Origin: Winogradskyella vincentii
GTDB lineage: Bacteria; Bacteroidota; Bacteroidia; Flavobacteriales; Flavobacteriaceae
Assembly (NCBI RefSeq): GCF_020166345.1
Contig: NZ_JAIUJS010000003.1
Span: forward strand, 62,001-126,000
Direction: 5' to 3'
Length of the DNA: 64,000 nucleotides
Translations under genes and position numbers: made by a program
Shown: piece by piece, positions 8,547 to 16,951 of the stretch
Layout: every line of letters begins with the position of its first letter
Position numbering within the stretch: the stretch's first letter is position 1
The notes under the pieces: model-generated
Seen by the model: only the letters and a program-made list of their open reading frames with translations
The model's database searches: none
Told to the model about the DNA's origin: nothing

Positions 8547-9431
8547 CTAATCAACCTTCAAAAGTGTTGAGGTTTTAGAGTCTTTTGAAATAGTTACAAT
8601 ATAAAGATTGGCATTATTACTCTCATCTATCATTTTATATTTCTTTTCACCGATCAGACCATTTGTAAACATAGGTGTGGTGTTACTATGTCCAACAATT
8701 AGTACTGTTTTGCCGTTTGTGTCTTTCCTAAAGTTCTCAATATTCATATTCCGAGGATCGTAAAATTTGAGTTCTAAATTATTAGCATTAGCCGTTGGCA
8801 TTGCCGTCTCTTTTGTTCTATGGTAATCTGTTGAATAAACGGCGTCAAATTTTACATCCTTTAAAATGTTTGACCAATTTTTAGCACGTTCTATTCCTTT
8901 TTCTTTTAGATGTGGATTCCTATTTGATTTATCAGATTGATCTTTTTCTGCATGACGAATTAGGTAGTAAGTTGATATTTTTTGTGTGATTGCTTTTTCA
9001 TATGGACCCTCCCATATTACCTGTTCAATCATCCATTGACCATTGTCTTTGGATAACTGTACATAATCAATTCCCCAAGCAGCAGTAACTTTTGCAGATG
9101 CAACATGGTTGCCAATATCTAAAACCTCTACATTTCTTATTTTATTTTCATCTCTAGTTTTTCCTTCATCTTTCATTTTCTGCACAAACTCCATCGCTTT
9201 TTCATAGCTCATATGAGCATAATATTCATAATTACCAGACTCCTTATTTTTCCAATATCCAAACTTGTTTAAACGAGGTTTAATTGCAAGTTTTAGTTTG
9301 GTGGTATCACCTTTATAAAATGCATCAATGTAGTTATTTAGTGTAGTTTCAATCTGCGTTTTATCAGAGGTATTTTGAGCATAAATTGAAATGGATAGCA
9401 TTAATAATAATGCAGTAAGAAAAGATTTCAT
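8547..9431 (-). CDS. Secreted fusion of an NTF2/lumazine-binding-like domain and a histidine phosphatase
   Basis: A signal peptide (residues 1-18, ending SIYA-Q) sends the protein out of the cytoplasm. Residues about 24-142 resemble the putative lumazine-binding/DUF4440 branch of the NTF2 fold (TTLNNYIDAFYKGDTTKL, then a WMIEQVIWEGP end). Residues about 153-290 are a histidine phosphatase: YYLIRHAEK with Arg159-His160, a second arginine at 205 (HRTKET), Glu208, and His248 (IVGHSNTT). The catalytic set looks complete, so phosphatase activity in the periplasm is likely. A TATATTTG -7 element at 9458-9465 precedes the gene. The fusion is unusual; the substrate is unknown. Confidence 0.8.
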   Translation of the reverse strand: MKSFLTALLLMLSISIYAQNTSDKTQIETTLNNYIDAFYKGDTTKLKLAIKPRLNKFGYWKNKESGNYEYYAHMSYEKAMEFVQKMKDEGKTRDENKIRNVEVLDIGNHVASAKVTAAWGIDYVQLSKDNGQWMIEQVIWEGPYEKAITQKISTYYLIRHAEKDQSDKSNRNPHLKEKGIERAKNWSNILKDVKFDAVYSTDYHRTKETAMPTANANNLELKFYDPRNMNIENFRKDTNGKTVLIVGHSNTTPMFTNGLIGEKKYKMIDESNNANLYIVTISKDSKTSTLLKVD

Positions 9432-9508
9432 CTGTTGAGTAATTTAGTTGTTTTACCCAAATATAAATCAGAATAGAAGTGATTATTGAAAAAGTATGTT
9501 AAATAATT

Positions 9509-10207
9509 CTAAGCCAACTCTAAAGCAATTTCGATCATACTTTTAAAAGTGGTTTCCCGCTCTTTGCTTGTTGTACGCTCACCAGTAACTAAAGAATCTG
9601 AAATCGTTAAGATGGCCAATGCGTTTACATTATGTTTAGCAGCTACGGTATATAAACCTGCAGCTTCCATTTCAACGCACAATACACCAAATTTAGACCA
9701 CTTTTTATAGGACTCAATATCATCTTCATAGAATTCATCAGAAGATAAAACATTACCTGCTTTAATTGGAATATCTTTTGATCTAGCTGTTTCTACGGCT
9801 TTAATAAACAATCCGAAGTCTGCAGTAGGTGCATAATCCGCTCCACCAAATCGTAATTCATTAACTCCAGAAGTGGAAGACGCTGCCATAGCTAATACAA
9901 CATCATAAATTTTTACATCTTTTTGATATGAACCTGCACTTCCTACACGTATCAAGTTTTTTACTCCAAATTCAGTAATTAATTCGTTTGCATAAATTGA
10001 AATACTTGGAACTCCCATTCCTGTACCCATGGCAGATACTTTTTTGCCCTTATATGTACCTGTATAGCCCAGCATGCCTCTAACTTCATTAAAGCAAACA
10101 GGATTTTCAAAAAATGTCTCTGCTATCCATTTAGCTCGTAATGGATCTCCAGGTAATAAAATAGTTTCTGCGATATCGCCTTTTTTGGCGCCAATATGTA
10201 CACTCAT
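9509..10207 (-). CDS. deoD: Purine-nucleoside phosphorylase DeoD
   Basis: The 232-residue protein has the DeoD-type (hexameric NP-I) pattern: [30 protein letters not shown] at the start with the phosphate-binding GDP-R, the MGTGMGVPS loop, RVGSAGSY, and VEMEAAGLY near the nucleoside site. [10 protein letters not shown] carries the catalytic aspartate. It splits purine (deoxy)nucleosides with phosphate in the cytoplasm. The gene begins 29 bases after deoC and must share its transcript, so the (deoxy)ribose-phosphate released can feed into DeoC. Identification is firm. Confidence 0.95.
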   Translation of the reverse strand: MSVHIGAKKGDIAETILLPGDPLRAKWIAETFFENPVCFNEVRGMLGYTGTYKGKKVSAMGTGMGVPSISIYANELITEFGVKNLIRVGSAGSYQKDVKIYDVVLAMAASSTSGVNELRFGGADYAPTADFGLFIKAVETARSKDIPIKAGNVLSSDEFYEDDIESYKKWSKFGVLCVEMEAAGLYTVAAKHNVNALAILTISDSLVTGERTTSKERETTFKSMIEIALELA

Positions 10208-10236
10208 ATTGTAAAGGTAATCAAAGTACGGATAAA

Positions 10237-10899
10237 TTAATACTCTAAAACTGAAGTTTGATTTGTCATCATTGCTACACCAGATGATGCACCAATCCTA
10301 TCTACACCAACCTCAATATATTTTAAAGCAGTTTCTGCGTCTCTAATACCACCTGAAGCTTTAATTTTTAATTGATCTTTTACAGTTTTTCGCATAATTT
10401 TTACCGCGGTGAGTGTTGCACCACTAGAAGAAAAACCTGTGGATGTTTTTACAAAATCAGCCTTGGCATCAATACAAATTTCGCATGCTTTGACTATTTC
10501 ATTTTTTGAAAGTTCACTTATCTCTAATATGACCTTTAATGGAATATGACCAATGGCTCGTTTAACAGCACTAATATCTTTAAGAACTTCAACATAGTTT
10601 TTACTTTTCAAACGACCAATATTAATAACCATGTCAATTTCTGAAGCACCATGTTCAATAGCATTTTTAGCTTCAAAAACTTTGGCATCTGTAGACATTG
10701 CACCTAAAGGAAATCCGACAACCGTACATACTTTAACATCAGAACTTCCTAATGCCTGTCTGGCAAAGGTTACATAATTACCATTTACACATACTGAATA
10801 AAATTTATATTTAAGTGCTTCTTCGCATAGATTTAAAATTTCAGCTTCAGTAGCAGATGCACTCAATAGGGTGTGGTCTATAAATTTGTTTAATTCCAT
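10237..10899 (-). CDS. deoC: Deoxyribose-phosphate aldolase DeoC
   Basis: DeoC cleaves 2-deoxyribose 5-phosphate to acetaldehyde and glyceraldehyde 3-phosphate. The 220-residue protein shows the TIM-barrel marks: [12 protein letters not shown] at the start, [21 protein letters not shown], the Schiff-base lysine in [14 protein letters not shown], and [15 protein letters not shown] near the end. It is the first gene of a deoC-deoD operon for deoxynucleoside salvage. Upstream lie a TAAGTTTG -7 element (10967-10974, minus strand) and an inverted repeat CTCTAA-gg-TTAGAG (10945-10958) at the expected transcription start, a natural place for a repressor. Confidence 0.95.
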   Translation of the reverse strand: MELNKFIDHTLLSASATEAEILNLCEEALKYKFYSVCVNGNYVTFARQALGSSDVKVCTVVGFPLGAMSTDAKVFEAKNAIEHGASEIDMVINIGRLKSKNYVEVLKDISAVKRAIGHIPLKVILEISELSKNEIVKACEICIDAKADFVKTSTGFSSSGATLTAVKIMRKTVKDQLKIKASGGIRDAETALKYIEVGVDRIGASSGVAMMTNQTSVLEY

Positions 10900-10944
10900 T
10901 TAATTTATTTGTAGGGGTTTCATAAAAAATGCCATAGTAATTCT

Positions 10945-10974
10945 CTCTAAGGTTAGAGGGATTTACCAAACTTA
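10945..10974 (-). promoter_or_regulatory. deoCD promoter with overlapping inverted repeat
   Basis: The minus strand reads TAAGTTTG (10967-10974), a full TAnnTTTG match. Nine bases downstream is the perfect inverted repeat CTCTAA-gg-TTAGAG (10945-10958), which would cover the transcription start. No TTG is visible 19 bases upstream. Operator function is inferred from position only. Confidence 0.45.
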
Positions 10975-11066
10975 ATTAAGGGAGTCTTAAGTATTGTGGA
11001 ATTAAATAGCTCGATAAAAGTAGTAATTTATCCGTTAAAACGACTGTTAAATCTTACAAAAATTTG

Positions 11067-11188
11067 TGCATTTCATCGAAAACATGAAATTACGATAAAT
11101 AAAGTATTGAAAAACAGATAGTTGTGTTTTATGAGTAAATTAATAAAAGAAAGAGTCAAAAAATAGACTCTCAACAATTGAGTTTTTT
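11067..11188 (+). other. Possible short transcript: conserved motif, 11-codon ORF and terminator-like hairpins
   Basis: TGCATTTCATCGAAAA (11067-11082) is repeated exactly at 38517-38532. An 11-codon ORF (MSKLIKERVKK, 11131-11166) follows, then two overlapping hairpins: AGAGTC/GACTCT (11152-11171) and CTCAA-caa-TTGAG (11170-11182), the second ending in TTTTTT (11183-11188). The layout would suit a small RNA or leader peptide. The hairpins also serve as a possible terminator for the leftward TraB gene. Expression is unproven. Confidence 0.3.
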
Positions 11189-11192
11189 AATT

Positions 11193-12062
11193 TTACTCAG
11201 AATCTCTAACTGCTGTTACGGTATAACCAGCTTGTCTTAAAAGATTTATTACACCATTTTCTCCTGCTAAATGACCAGCGCCTACTCCAAAAAATGTTGC
11301 CTGCTTTTCAGCATGTTCCTTAATTTTTGGAATCCAGTTTATGTTACGATTATCTAATAATTCATCCTGATATTCTGCTACGCTAGAATAGTTGTCATCA
11401 TTCAAAATATCAAGCATGGCAGTTATGTTTTCATCTTTATAGATTGAAAGTAGTTTAGCAAAATTTGCCTTGTCATAAGCCATATTGTCTTTTGCTGTTC
11501 TTATCAAATCTTTTACTTGGTCTTCATATGGTATGACTTCAAACACATTAATTTGATCTTCAATAGATTCTAATCCAAAAATTTCCTCATTTTGTTCTTT
11601 AGCAACCTTCATCAATTCGGCCTCAAAAGATTCCATTGGACAATCTATAAACTTCGGATATAGCATGGAGGTTAAGAAAAACGGTTTTACGTTTTCCAAC
11701 ATTTTTACAGACATTCCCATGTTATTAATAAACAGGGAGTCAATTGCTTGGTAATCCTCATCATTAACCATACTCTTCAGAGTTTTTCCATCCTTCATAT
11801 ACATACCCTTCATCATTTTAACTTGCATATCTGGATCATCCATATCAATTTCTAAAACTATTTGTTTTGTTTCATCTAGAGCTTTTACAACATCATTTTC
11901 TAATGTTGCATCACAAGTAATGTGAATTGTTCCAAAGAGGTACGAAGCTTTATTTAATCCATTTCCCTCAATCTTCCAGAGCGTCGAATTTTCTAATTTT
12001 TGAGCTGATAATGATGTTGTTGCAGTAATTGCTATGACTAAGAGCGATAATAAATATTTCAT
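11193..12062 (-). CDS. TraB/GumN family protein
   Basis: A 289-residue protein with a signal peptide (MKYLLSLLVIAITATTSLSA-Q). It matches the TraB/GumN (Tiki-like) family: LWKIEGNGLNKASYLFGTIHITCDA near the N-terminus with the GTIH motif, LEIDMDDPDM, a central glutamate in FGLESIEDQ, and the C-terminal ATFFGVGAGHLAGENGVINLLRQAGY carrying the second conserved GxxH (GAGH). Eukaryotic Tiki relatives are metalloproteases using such GxxH and glutamate residues; the role of the bacterial members is unsettled. Exported, single gene reading toward deoC. Confidence 0.85.
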   Translation of the reverse strand: MKYLLSLLVIAITATTSLSAQKLENSTLWKIEGNGLNKASYLFGTIHITCDATLENDVVKALDETKQIVLEIDMDDPDMQVKMMKGMYMKDGKTLKSMVNDEDYQAIDSLFINNMGMSVKMLENVKPFFLTSMLYPKFIDCPMESFEAELMKVAKEQNEEIFGLESIEDQINVFEVIPYEDQVKDLIRTAKDNMAYDKANFAKLLSIYKDENITAMLDILNDDNYSSVAEYQDELLDNRNINWIPKIKEHAEKQATFFGVGAGHLAGENGVINLLRQAGYTVTAVRDSE

Positions 12063-12114
12063 AGAATTTTTTAGTTTGACGTATAAGTAACAAATATCGC
12101 AAGAAAGTTACAAA

Positions 12115-12171
12115 AAGGTAAGCAACACCTTTTCTATCGATAGCGAATCGACTTGAATTAGGTGTTGCTTT
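12115..12171 (-). terminator. Nested hairpin downstream of clpB
   Basis: AAGCAACACCT (12120-12130) pairs perfectly with AGGTGTTGCTT (12160-12170). Inside the 29-base loop a second stem can form (ATCGA with TCGAT around 12137-12150). On the minus strand ACC and a U-run (12113-12119) follow the stem, about 55 bases after the clpB stop, so this is probably the clpB terminator or a 3' UTR structure. Confidence 0.5.
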
Positions 12172-12224
12172 AACCAACCAATCAATATAAAGACTGTTTT
12201 AATCCTAGATTGTTACAGGCATTG

Positions 12225-14831
12225 TTATAATTCTTCAATAACTAAATCACCTTGATTTCTAAATACCAACTTATCATCAAAAGCATCAAGTAGAATAATA
12301 CTCTCTGTAGTTACTCTTCCCGATAGAATTTCTTTACTGAGTTGATTTAAGACTTCTTTCTGAATAACTCGTTTTACAGGTCTGGCACCATATTCTGGGT
12401 TGTAGCCTTTTTCTGCTAGATAGGCTTTTGCCTCTGGAGTTGCATCAAAGGTTATGCCTTGTTCAGCAATCATTTTCGTTACACTTTTAAGTTGAAGCCC
12501 AACTATGTCTAGTATATTCTCCTTTGATAATGGTGTAAACATTATGGTATCATCGATTCTATTGAGAAACTCTGGTCTCACAGATTGCTTCAAAAGACCA
12601 AGAACATCAACTTTGGCACTTTCAATTGCACTTTGAATGTCTTTTGTTGCATCAAAACGTTCTTGAATAATATGGCTTCCCATATTTGAGGTCATTATAA
12701 TAATTGTGTTTTTAAAATCTGCAACTCGTCCTTTATTATCGGTTAGTCTTCCTTCATCTAATACCTGTAAGAGAATATTAAAGGTATCTGGATGTGCTTT
12801 TTCAATCTCATCCAGCAACACTACAGAATATGGCTTACGTCTAACAGCTTCCGTTAATTGACCGCCTTCGTCATAACCAACATATCCAGGAGGCGCTCCT
12901 ACAAGTCTACTCACGGCATGACGCTCTTGGTATTCGCTCATATCAATACGTGTCATCGCATTTTCATCATCAAAAAGATATTCAGCTAGCGCTTTTGCCA
13001 ATTCTGTTTTACCAACACCAGTTGTTCCCAAAAACAAGAATGTACCAATTGGTTTTTGCGGATTTTGTAATCCCGCTCTAGATCGTCTTACAGCGTCACT
13101 TACGGCTTCAATTGCTTCCTCTTGACCAACAACACGCTTATGTAACTCATCTTCAAGCTTAAGAAGTTTTTCACGCTCACTTTGTATCATTTTTGTGACT
13201 GGAATCCCTGTCCACTTGGCAACAACATCAGCAATATCCTCATAGGTTACCTCTTCTTTAATCAGCGCTGTTTCTTGTTGTTCAGCCAATTGCTTTTGGA
13301 ATGATTCTAATTTTTCAGTCGCTTCTTTAATTTTTCCATAACGGATTTCAGCCACTTTTCCATAATCACCCTCTCGCTCTGCACGTTCTGCTTCTAGCTT
13401 ATAGTTTTCTATTTCTAATTTTATATTCTGAACGTTCTCTACAGTTTCCTTTTCACTTTTCCATTTTGCATTGAGTTCATTCCGTTCTTCTTTAAGGTTT
13501 GCTAATTCTGATTTTAAAGATTTTAGTTTAACCTCATCTTTTTCACGTTTTATAGCTTCATGCTCAATTTCCAATTGCATTATTTTACGATCGAGAACAT
13601 CTAGCTCTTCAGGCTTAGAATTGATTTCCATTCGAAGTTTTGAAGCGGCTTCGTCCATTAAGTCAATGGCCTTGTCTGGTAAGAATCGATTGGTAATGTA
13701 TCTATTTGATAATTCCACAGCCCCAATAATTGCTTCATCCTTTATTCTAACCTTATGATGTGTTTCATACTTCTCTTTTATGCCTCGAAGAATTGAAATA
13801 GCACTTTCCGTATCTGGTTCGTCAACATTAACCTTCTGGAAACGACGTTCTAAGGCCTTGTCTTGCTCAAAATACTTTTGGTATTCATCTAAGGTAGTTG
13901 CACCAATAGCACGCAATTCACCACGTGCTAATGCTGGTTTTAAGATGTTTGCCGCATCCATGGCACCCTGTCCGCCACCTGCACCCACTAAGGTGTGAAT
14001 TTCGTCAATAAAAAGAACGATATCACCATCACTTGTGGTTACTTCTTTTATGACTGCTTTAAGACGTTCCTCAAACTCACCTTTAAACTTAGCACCGGCA
14101 ATTAACGCTCCCATATCTAAGGCGAAAATTTGTTTATCCTTTAAGTTTTCAGGTATATCGCCATCAATTATACGATGTGCCAGACCTTCAGCAATAGCTG
14201 TTTTACCAGTACCTGGTTCACCTACTAATATTGGATTGTTTTTGGTTCTACGTGATAGGATCTGTAAAATTCTTCTTATCTCTTCGTCACGACCAATTAC
14301 TGGATCTAGTTTTCCATCTCTTGCTAGTTGATTTAAATTTTTTGCGTACTTGCTAAGAGAATTATAGGTTTCTTCTTGACTTTGGGATGTTACTCTTTCG
14401 CCTTTTCTTAATTCATCAATTGCAGATTGAAGACCTTTTTCGGTAACACCTTGATCTTTTAGCATCTGTGATATCTTGCTTTTAGACTTAAAAATAGCCA
14501 AAACCAAATGCTCAATAGAGACAAAATCATCTTTCATTTTCTTAGCTATGATTGAAGCCTCATTTAATGCCTTGCCAGCATCTCTAGATAACATGATGTC
14601 TCCACCAGAGACTTTTGAAAAGCTTTGTAACTCTTTATCTAAAACCTGTTGTAACAGACCAACGTTAACGTTAAGCTTTTTTAATATAAATGGTAAAACG
14701 TTTTCATCAACATTAAATAGAGCTTTGAAAATATGCTCGTTTTCTATTTGTTGATGACCAAAGCCTTGGGCAAGCTGTTGCGCTTGCTGAATGGCTTCTT
14801 GCGATTTAATTGTATAGTTGTTAAAATTCAT
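12225..14831 (-). CDS. clpB: ATP-dependent disaggregase ClpB
   Basis: Full-length ClpB of 868 residues. In order: an N-terminal repeat domain (1-145), a first AAA+ module with Walker [11 protein letters not shown] near 205 and Walker [11 protein letters not shown], a long coiled-coil middle domain (about 405-525, which sets ClpB apart from ClpA/ClpC), a second AAA+ module with [10 protein letters not shown] near 605 and [11 protein letters not shown], and the C-terminal D2-small domain ([16 protein letters not shown]). It extracts polypeptides from aggregates together with DnaK. Between clpB and the divergent ytxJ lie two 13-bp GACAAAAyGTC elements that could be heat-shock operators. Confidence 0.97.
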   Translation of the reverse strand: MNFNNYTIKSQEAIQQAQQLAQGFGHQQIENEHIFKALFNVDENVLPFILKKLNVNVGLLQQVLDKELQSFSKVSGGDIMLSRDAGKALNEASIIAKKMKDDFVSIEHLVLAIFKSKSKISQMLKDQGVTEKGLQSAIDELRKGERVTSQSQEETYNSLSKYAKNLNQLARDGKLDPVIGRDEEIRRILQILSRRTKNNPILVGEPGTGKTAIAEGLAHRIIDGDIPENLKDKQIFALDMGALIAGAKFKGEFEERLKAVIKEVTTSDGDIVLFIDEIHTLVGAGGGQGAMDAANILKPALARGELRAIGATTLDEYQKYFEQDKALERRFQKVNVDEPDTESAISILRGIKEKYETHHKVRIKDEAIIGAVELSNRYITNRFLPDKAIDLMDEAASKLRMEINSKPEELDVLDRKIMQLEIEHEAIKREKDEVKLKSLKSELANLKEERNELNAKWKSEKETVENVQNIKLEIENYKLEAERAEREGDYGKVAEIRYGKIKEATEKLESFQKQLAEQQETALIKEEVTYEDIADVVAKWTGIPVTKMIQSEREKLLKLEDELHKRVVGQEEAIEAVSDAVRRSRAGLQNPQKPIGTFLFLGTTGVGKTELAKALAEYLFDDENAMTRIDMSEYQERHAVSRLVGAPPGYVGYDEGGQLTEAVRRKPYSVVLLDEIEKAHPDTFNILLQVLDEGRLTDNKGRVADFKNTIIIMTSNMGSHIIQERFDATKDIQSAIESAKVDVLGLLKQSVRPEFLNRIDDTIMFTPLSKENILDIVGLQLKSVTKMIAEQGITFDATPEAKAYLAEKGYNPEYGARPVKRVIQKEVLNQLSKEILSGRVTTESIILLDAFDDKLVFRNQGDLVIEEL

Positions 14832-14916
14832 CTTTTATGTATTAATCAATTTTTTTTTGTTGTGTTTGCCTATATTTATTCAATAATCTTACCAACTCAA
14901 ATCGGTAGGAAAAAAA

Positions 14917-14961
14917 CGACAAAATGTCGGGTTTTATGTGGTGTAAGATGACGTTTTGTCA
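14917..14961. promoter_or_regulatory. Paired 13-bp inverted repeats between clpB and ytxJ
   Basis: CGACA-AAA-TGTCG (14917-14929) and TGAC-GTTTT-GTCA (14949-14961) are both palindromic and share GACAAAAyGTC when the second is read on the minus strand. Their centres are 32 bases apart, about three helical turns. They lie 86-130 bases upstream of clpB and 50-94 bases upstream of ytxJ. The regulator is not known from sequence. Confidence 0.5.
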
Positions 14962-15010
14962 AACTTGTAAGCTAATTTTTTGAATTACGACCACACTTTA
15001 AAATTTAATT

Positions 15011-15379
15011 ATGTTTAAAAAACTATTCGGTTCTTCAGAGCCTAAAGAAGAAAAAGTTTTACCGTGGATACCCTTAACAAGCTTGGATCAATTACAAGAG
15101 ATTGCTGAAAAGTCTAAGGGGAAAACTCAGTTAATTTTTAAGCATTCAACACGTTGTGGTATAAGTAGAATGGTTATGAACCAATTCATAGCATCATATG
15201 ATTTAGAAACAGAAGCAGATCTGTATTATTTAGATTTATTGAGTTACAGGGATGTGTCTAATGAAGTTGGTTATAAATTTCAGGTAATGCACCAGTCACC
15301 GCAACTTCTAATTATAAAGAATGGTATTGTTACAACACATGCCTCGCATGGTGCAATTAACGACATGGATTTAAAATAG
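15011..15379 (+). CDS. ytxJ: Bacillithiol-system redox protein YtxJ
   Basis: A 122-residue cytoplasmic thioredoxin-fold protein. The family hallmarks are W19-I-P-L-TSLDQLQEI, FKHSTRCGISRMV with the single active cysteine at 49, and the cis-proline segment QVMHQSPQLLIIKNG, followed by the conserved ASHGAI. YtxJ proteins are monothiol bacilliredoxin-like factors found in organisms that use bacillithiol. It is divergent from clpB, so both may answer to the same stress signal; the operators between them are listed separately. Identification is good, while the in vivo substrate is unknown. Confidence 0.85.
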   Translation: MFKKLFGSSEPKEEKVLPWIPLTSLDQLQEIAEKSKGKTQLIFKHSTRCGISRMVMNQFIASYDLETEADLYYLDLLSYRDVSNEVGYKFQVMHQSPQLLIIKNGIVTTHASHGAINDMDLK

Positions 15380-15410
15380 CTTACTTAAATTCTAATTACT
15401 TTATAATTCT

Positions 15411-15935
15411 ATGATTAAAATTAAGAACTACATTCCTTTGTTATTAATAACAACATTATTTTTAGGTTGTCCAGCCGAAGATGACGATGGTGATTGCATG
15501 AAAACGATAACAATTCCTCAGTATTATATAGTTAATAATCAAACTTACAGTTATAATATATCTCAAGAAGTGCCATGTGATTTCCCTGAACCAACTGAGC
15601 CAGAATTGATAGAGCCTCCAACTCTAGAAAATTTCTCATATGAAGTTTTAAGTTTCACTTTCACGCCAGATACGGGGAACAATACATCAAGATTACAGTT
15701 TGAAATTATGTTGAACAATCCAAATGCTTATGCAGTTAATGGAGTTCCGATTTTAACAATTAATACTGATGGATTAGAATCATCAGGAAGCTTTTCAAAT
15801 AATGCTTCTATGCCTTGTTATCAAATAGGTGAAGATTCAAGTTGTATATTAACATATGATCAGCAGAGTTCATTAGACTTAGGTATAATTGAATCAATTG
15901 AATTACTTAACGTTGAGTATTTTCTAACTGAATAG
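15411..15935 (+). CDS. Hypothetical lipoprotein
   Basis: I do not recognise a family. The 174-residue product has a lipoprotein signal (lipidated Cys20 in LFLGCPAEDDD) followed by an acidic linker, then a proline- and glutamate-rich stretch (EPTEPELIEPPTLENF). The last ~100 residues are beta-rich and read like a single immunoglobulin-like domain (TFTPDTGNNTSRLQFEIMLNNPN). Five further cysteines after the lipid anchor could form disulfides. It follows ytxJ by 31 bases in the same direction and may share its transcript. Surface or periplasmic location is inferred from the signal. Confidence 0.6.
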   Translation: MIKIKNYIPLLLITTLFLGCPAEDDDGDCMKTITIPQYYIVNNQTYSYNISQEVPCDFPEPTEPELIEPPTLENFSYEVLSFTFTPDTGNNTSRLQFEIMLNNPNAYAVNGVPILTINTDGLESSGSFSNNASMPCYQIGEDSSCILTYDQQSSLDLGIIESIELLNVEYFLTE

Positions 15936-16061
15936 AAAACTCGTCAAGCATGAACTTATTCAATCATGTAATATACTTAGAATAATATCTTATTGATTAA
16001 TATCAGTTTATAAGTCACTGCTAATTAATACCTTATCAGACTTTGAAGAAATTTAAATCTT

Positions 16062-16913
16062 ATGGAGTCATCTGCAACAAACAATCTAAACGCAAAAGAA
16101 ACATTTAAAAAATGTGGTGCTTGTTCAAATACATTTGCACATATTCTAAACCGTGAATTTGATAACCCAAATGAGTTAGCTGAAAAAGCTCTTAATCCAC
16201 TAGCTGGAGGTATTTTAAATAAGGGTCATCAATGTGGAATGATATGGGGAGCTATTTTGGCAACTGGTGCAGAGGCCTATAGGAATCACAAGGATAAAGA
16301 CAAGGCATTAGCTGTTGCTATTACAGCAGCTCAGCATATAATTGAATCTTTTGAAAAAAGATCGGGTTCAGTCAATTGTAAGGAGATTTTAGGTTACAGT
16401 ATTAGTAATTTTATCGGAATAGCTAGATTGATGGTCACAAGTCTTATTGTTGGCATGGATAATAATAAGTGCTTTAATCTTGCTGAAGAATGGGCTCCGG
16501 AAGCCATAAAATCTGCAAATGAAGGATTGGAACTTAAAACTATTAAAACCGTTGAAAAACCTTATAGCTGTGCATCTGAAGTTGTTAAAAAAATGGGTGG
16601 AACTGATGAAGAAGCTCTCATGGTGGCTGGATTTGCAGGTGGGCTTGGTCTAAGCGGAAATGCTTGTGGAGCATTGAGTGCAGCAATTTGGATGAAAACA
16701 TTACAATGGTGTCGAGAAAACCCACAAAAACTGCCACCTTATTTTAATAATAAGATGGCGAATAGGATTTTAAATTCATTTAATGAAACTACAGATGGAG
16801 AATTGAATTGCAAAAAAATAACAGGTAAAGAATTTAAGAATTATAGTGATCATTTTGAATATACTAGACAAGGTGGTTGTAAGACATTAATTGAGACTTT
16901 AGGTAAATCTTAG
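16062..16913 (+). CDS. C_GCAxxG_C_C family protein with internal duplication
   Basis: The 283-residue cytoplasmic protein contains the cysteine pattern of the C_GCAxxG_C_C redox-associated family. In the second half it is clear: YSCASEVVKKMGG, AGFAGGLGLSGNACGALSAAIWM, then LNCKKITG. The first half repeats the same order in weaker form: KKCGACSNTFA, PLAGGILNKGHQCGMIWGAILATG, then VNCKEILG. Family members normally hold one copy in about 130-150 residues, so this gene looks like a tandem fusion. Conserved cysteines suggest binding of metal or a redox centre; the function is not established. A bidirectional terminator follows. Confidence 0.75.
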   Translation: MESSATNNLNAKETFKKCGACSNTFAHILNREFDNPNELAEKALNPLAGGILNKGHQCGMIWGAILATGAEAYRNHKDKDKALAVAITAAQHIIESFEKRSGSVNCKEILGYSISNFIGIARLMVTSLIVGMDNNKCFNLAEEWAPEAIKSANEGLELKTIKTVEKPYSCASEVVKKMGGTDEEALMVAGFAGGLGLSGNACGALSAAIWMKTLQWCRENPQKLPPYFNNKMANRILNSFNETTDGELNCKKITGKEFKNYSDHFEYTRQGGCKTLIETLGKS

Positions 16914-16921
16914 ACATATAA

Positions 16922-16947
16922 AAAACCTCCCAATTTTGGGAGGTTTT
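16922..16947. terminator. Bidirectional intrinsic terminator
   Basis: AAAACCTCCC (16922-16931) and GGGAGGTTTT (16938-16947) form a perfect 10-bp stem with a 6-base loop. It sits between two convergent genes (stops at 16913 and 16952) and has A/T runs on both sides. Confidence 0.85.
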
Positions 16948-16951
16948 AAAT

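Noticed and set aside
10900..11192. Possible tRNA in the longest gap
   Set aside because: The hairpins do not form a cloverleaf and no CCA end or anticodon arm is seen.
13471..14754. Series of plus-strand ORFs of 70-98 residues opposite clpB
   Set aside because: Serine-rich translations typical of antisense frames; clpB is intact and explains the region.
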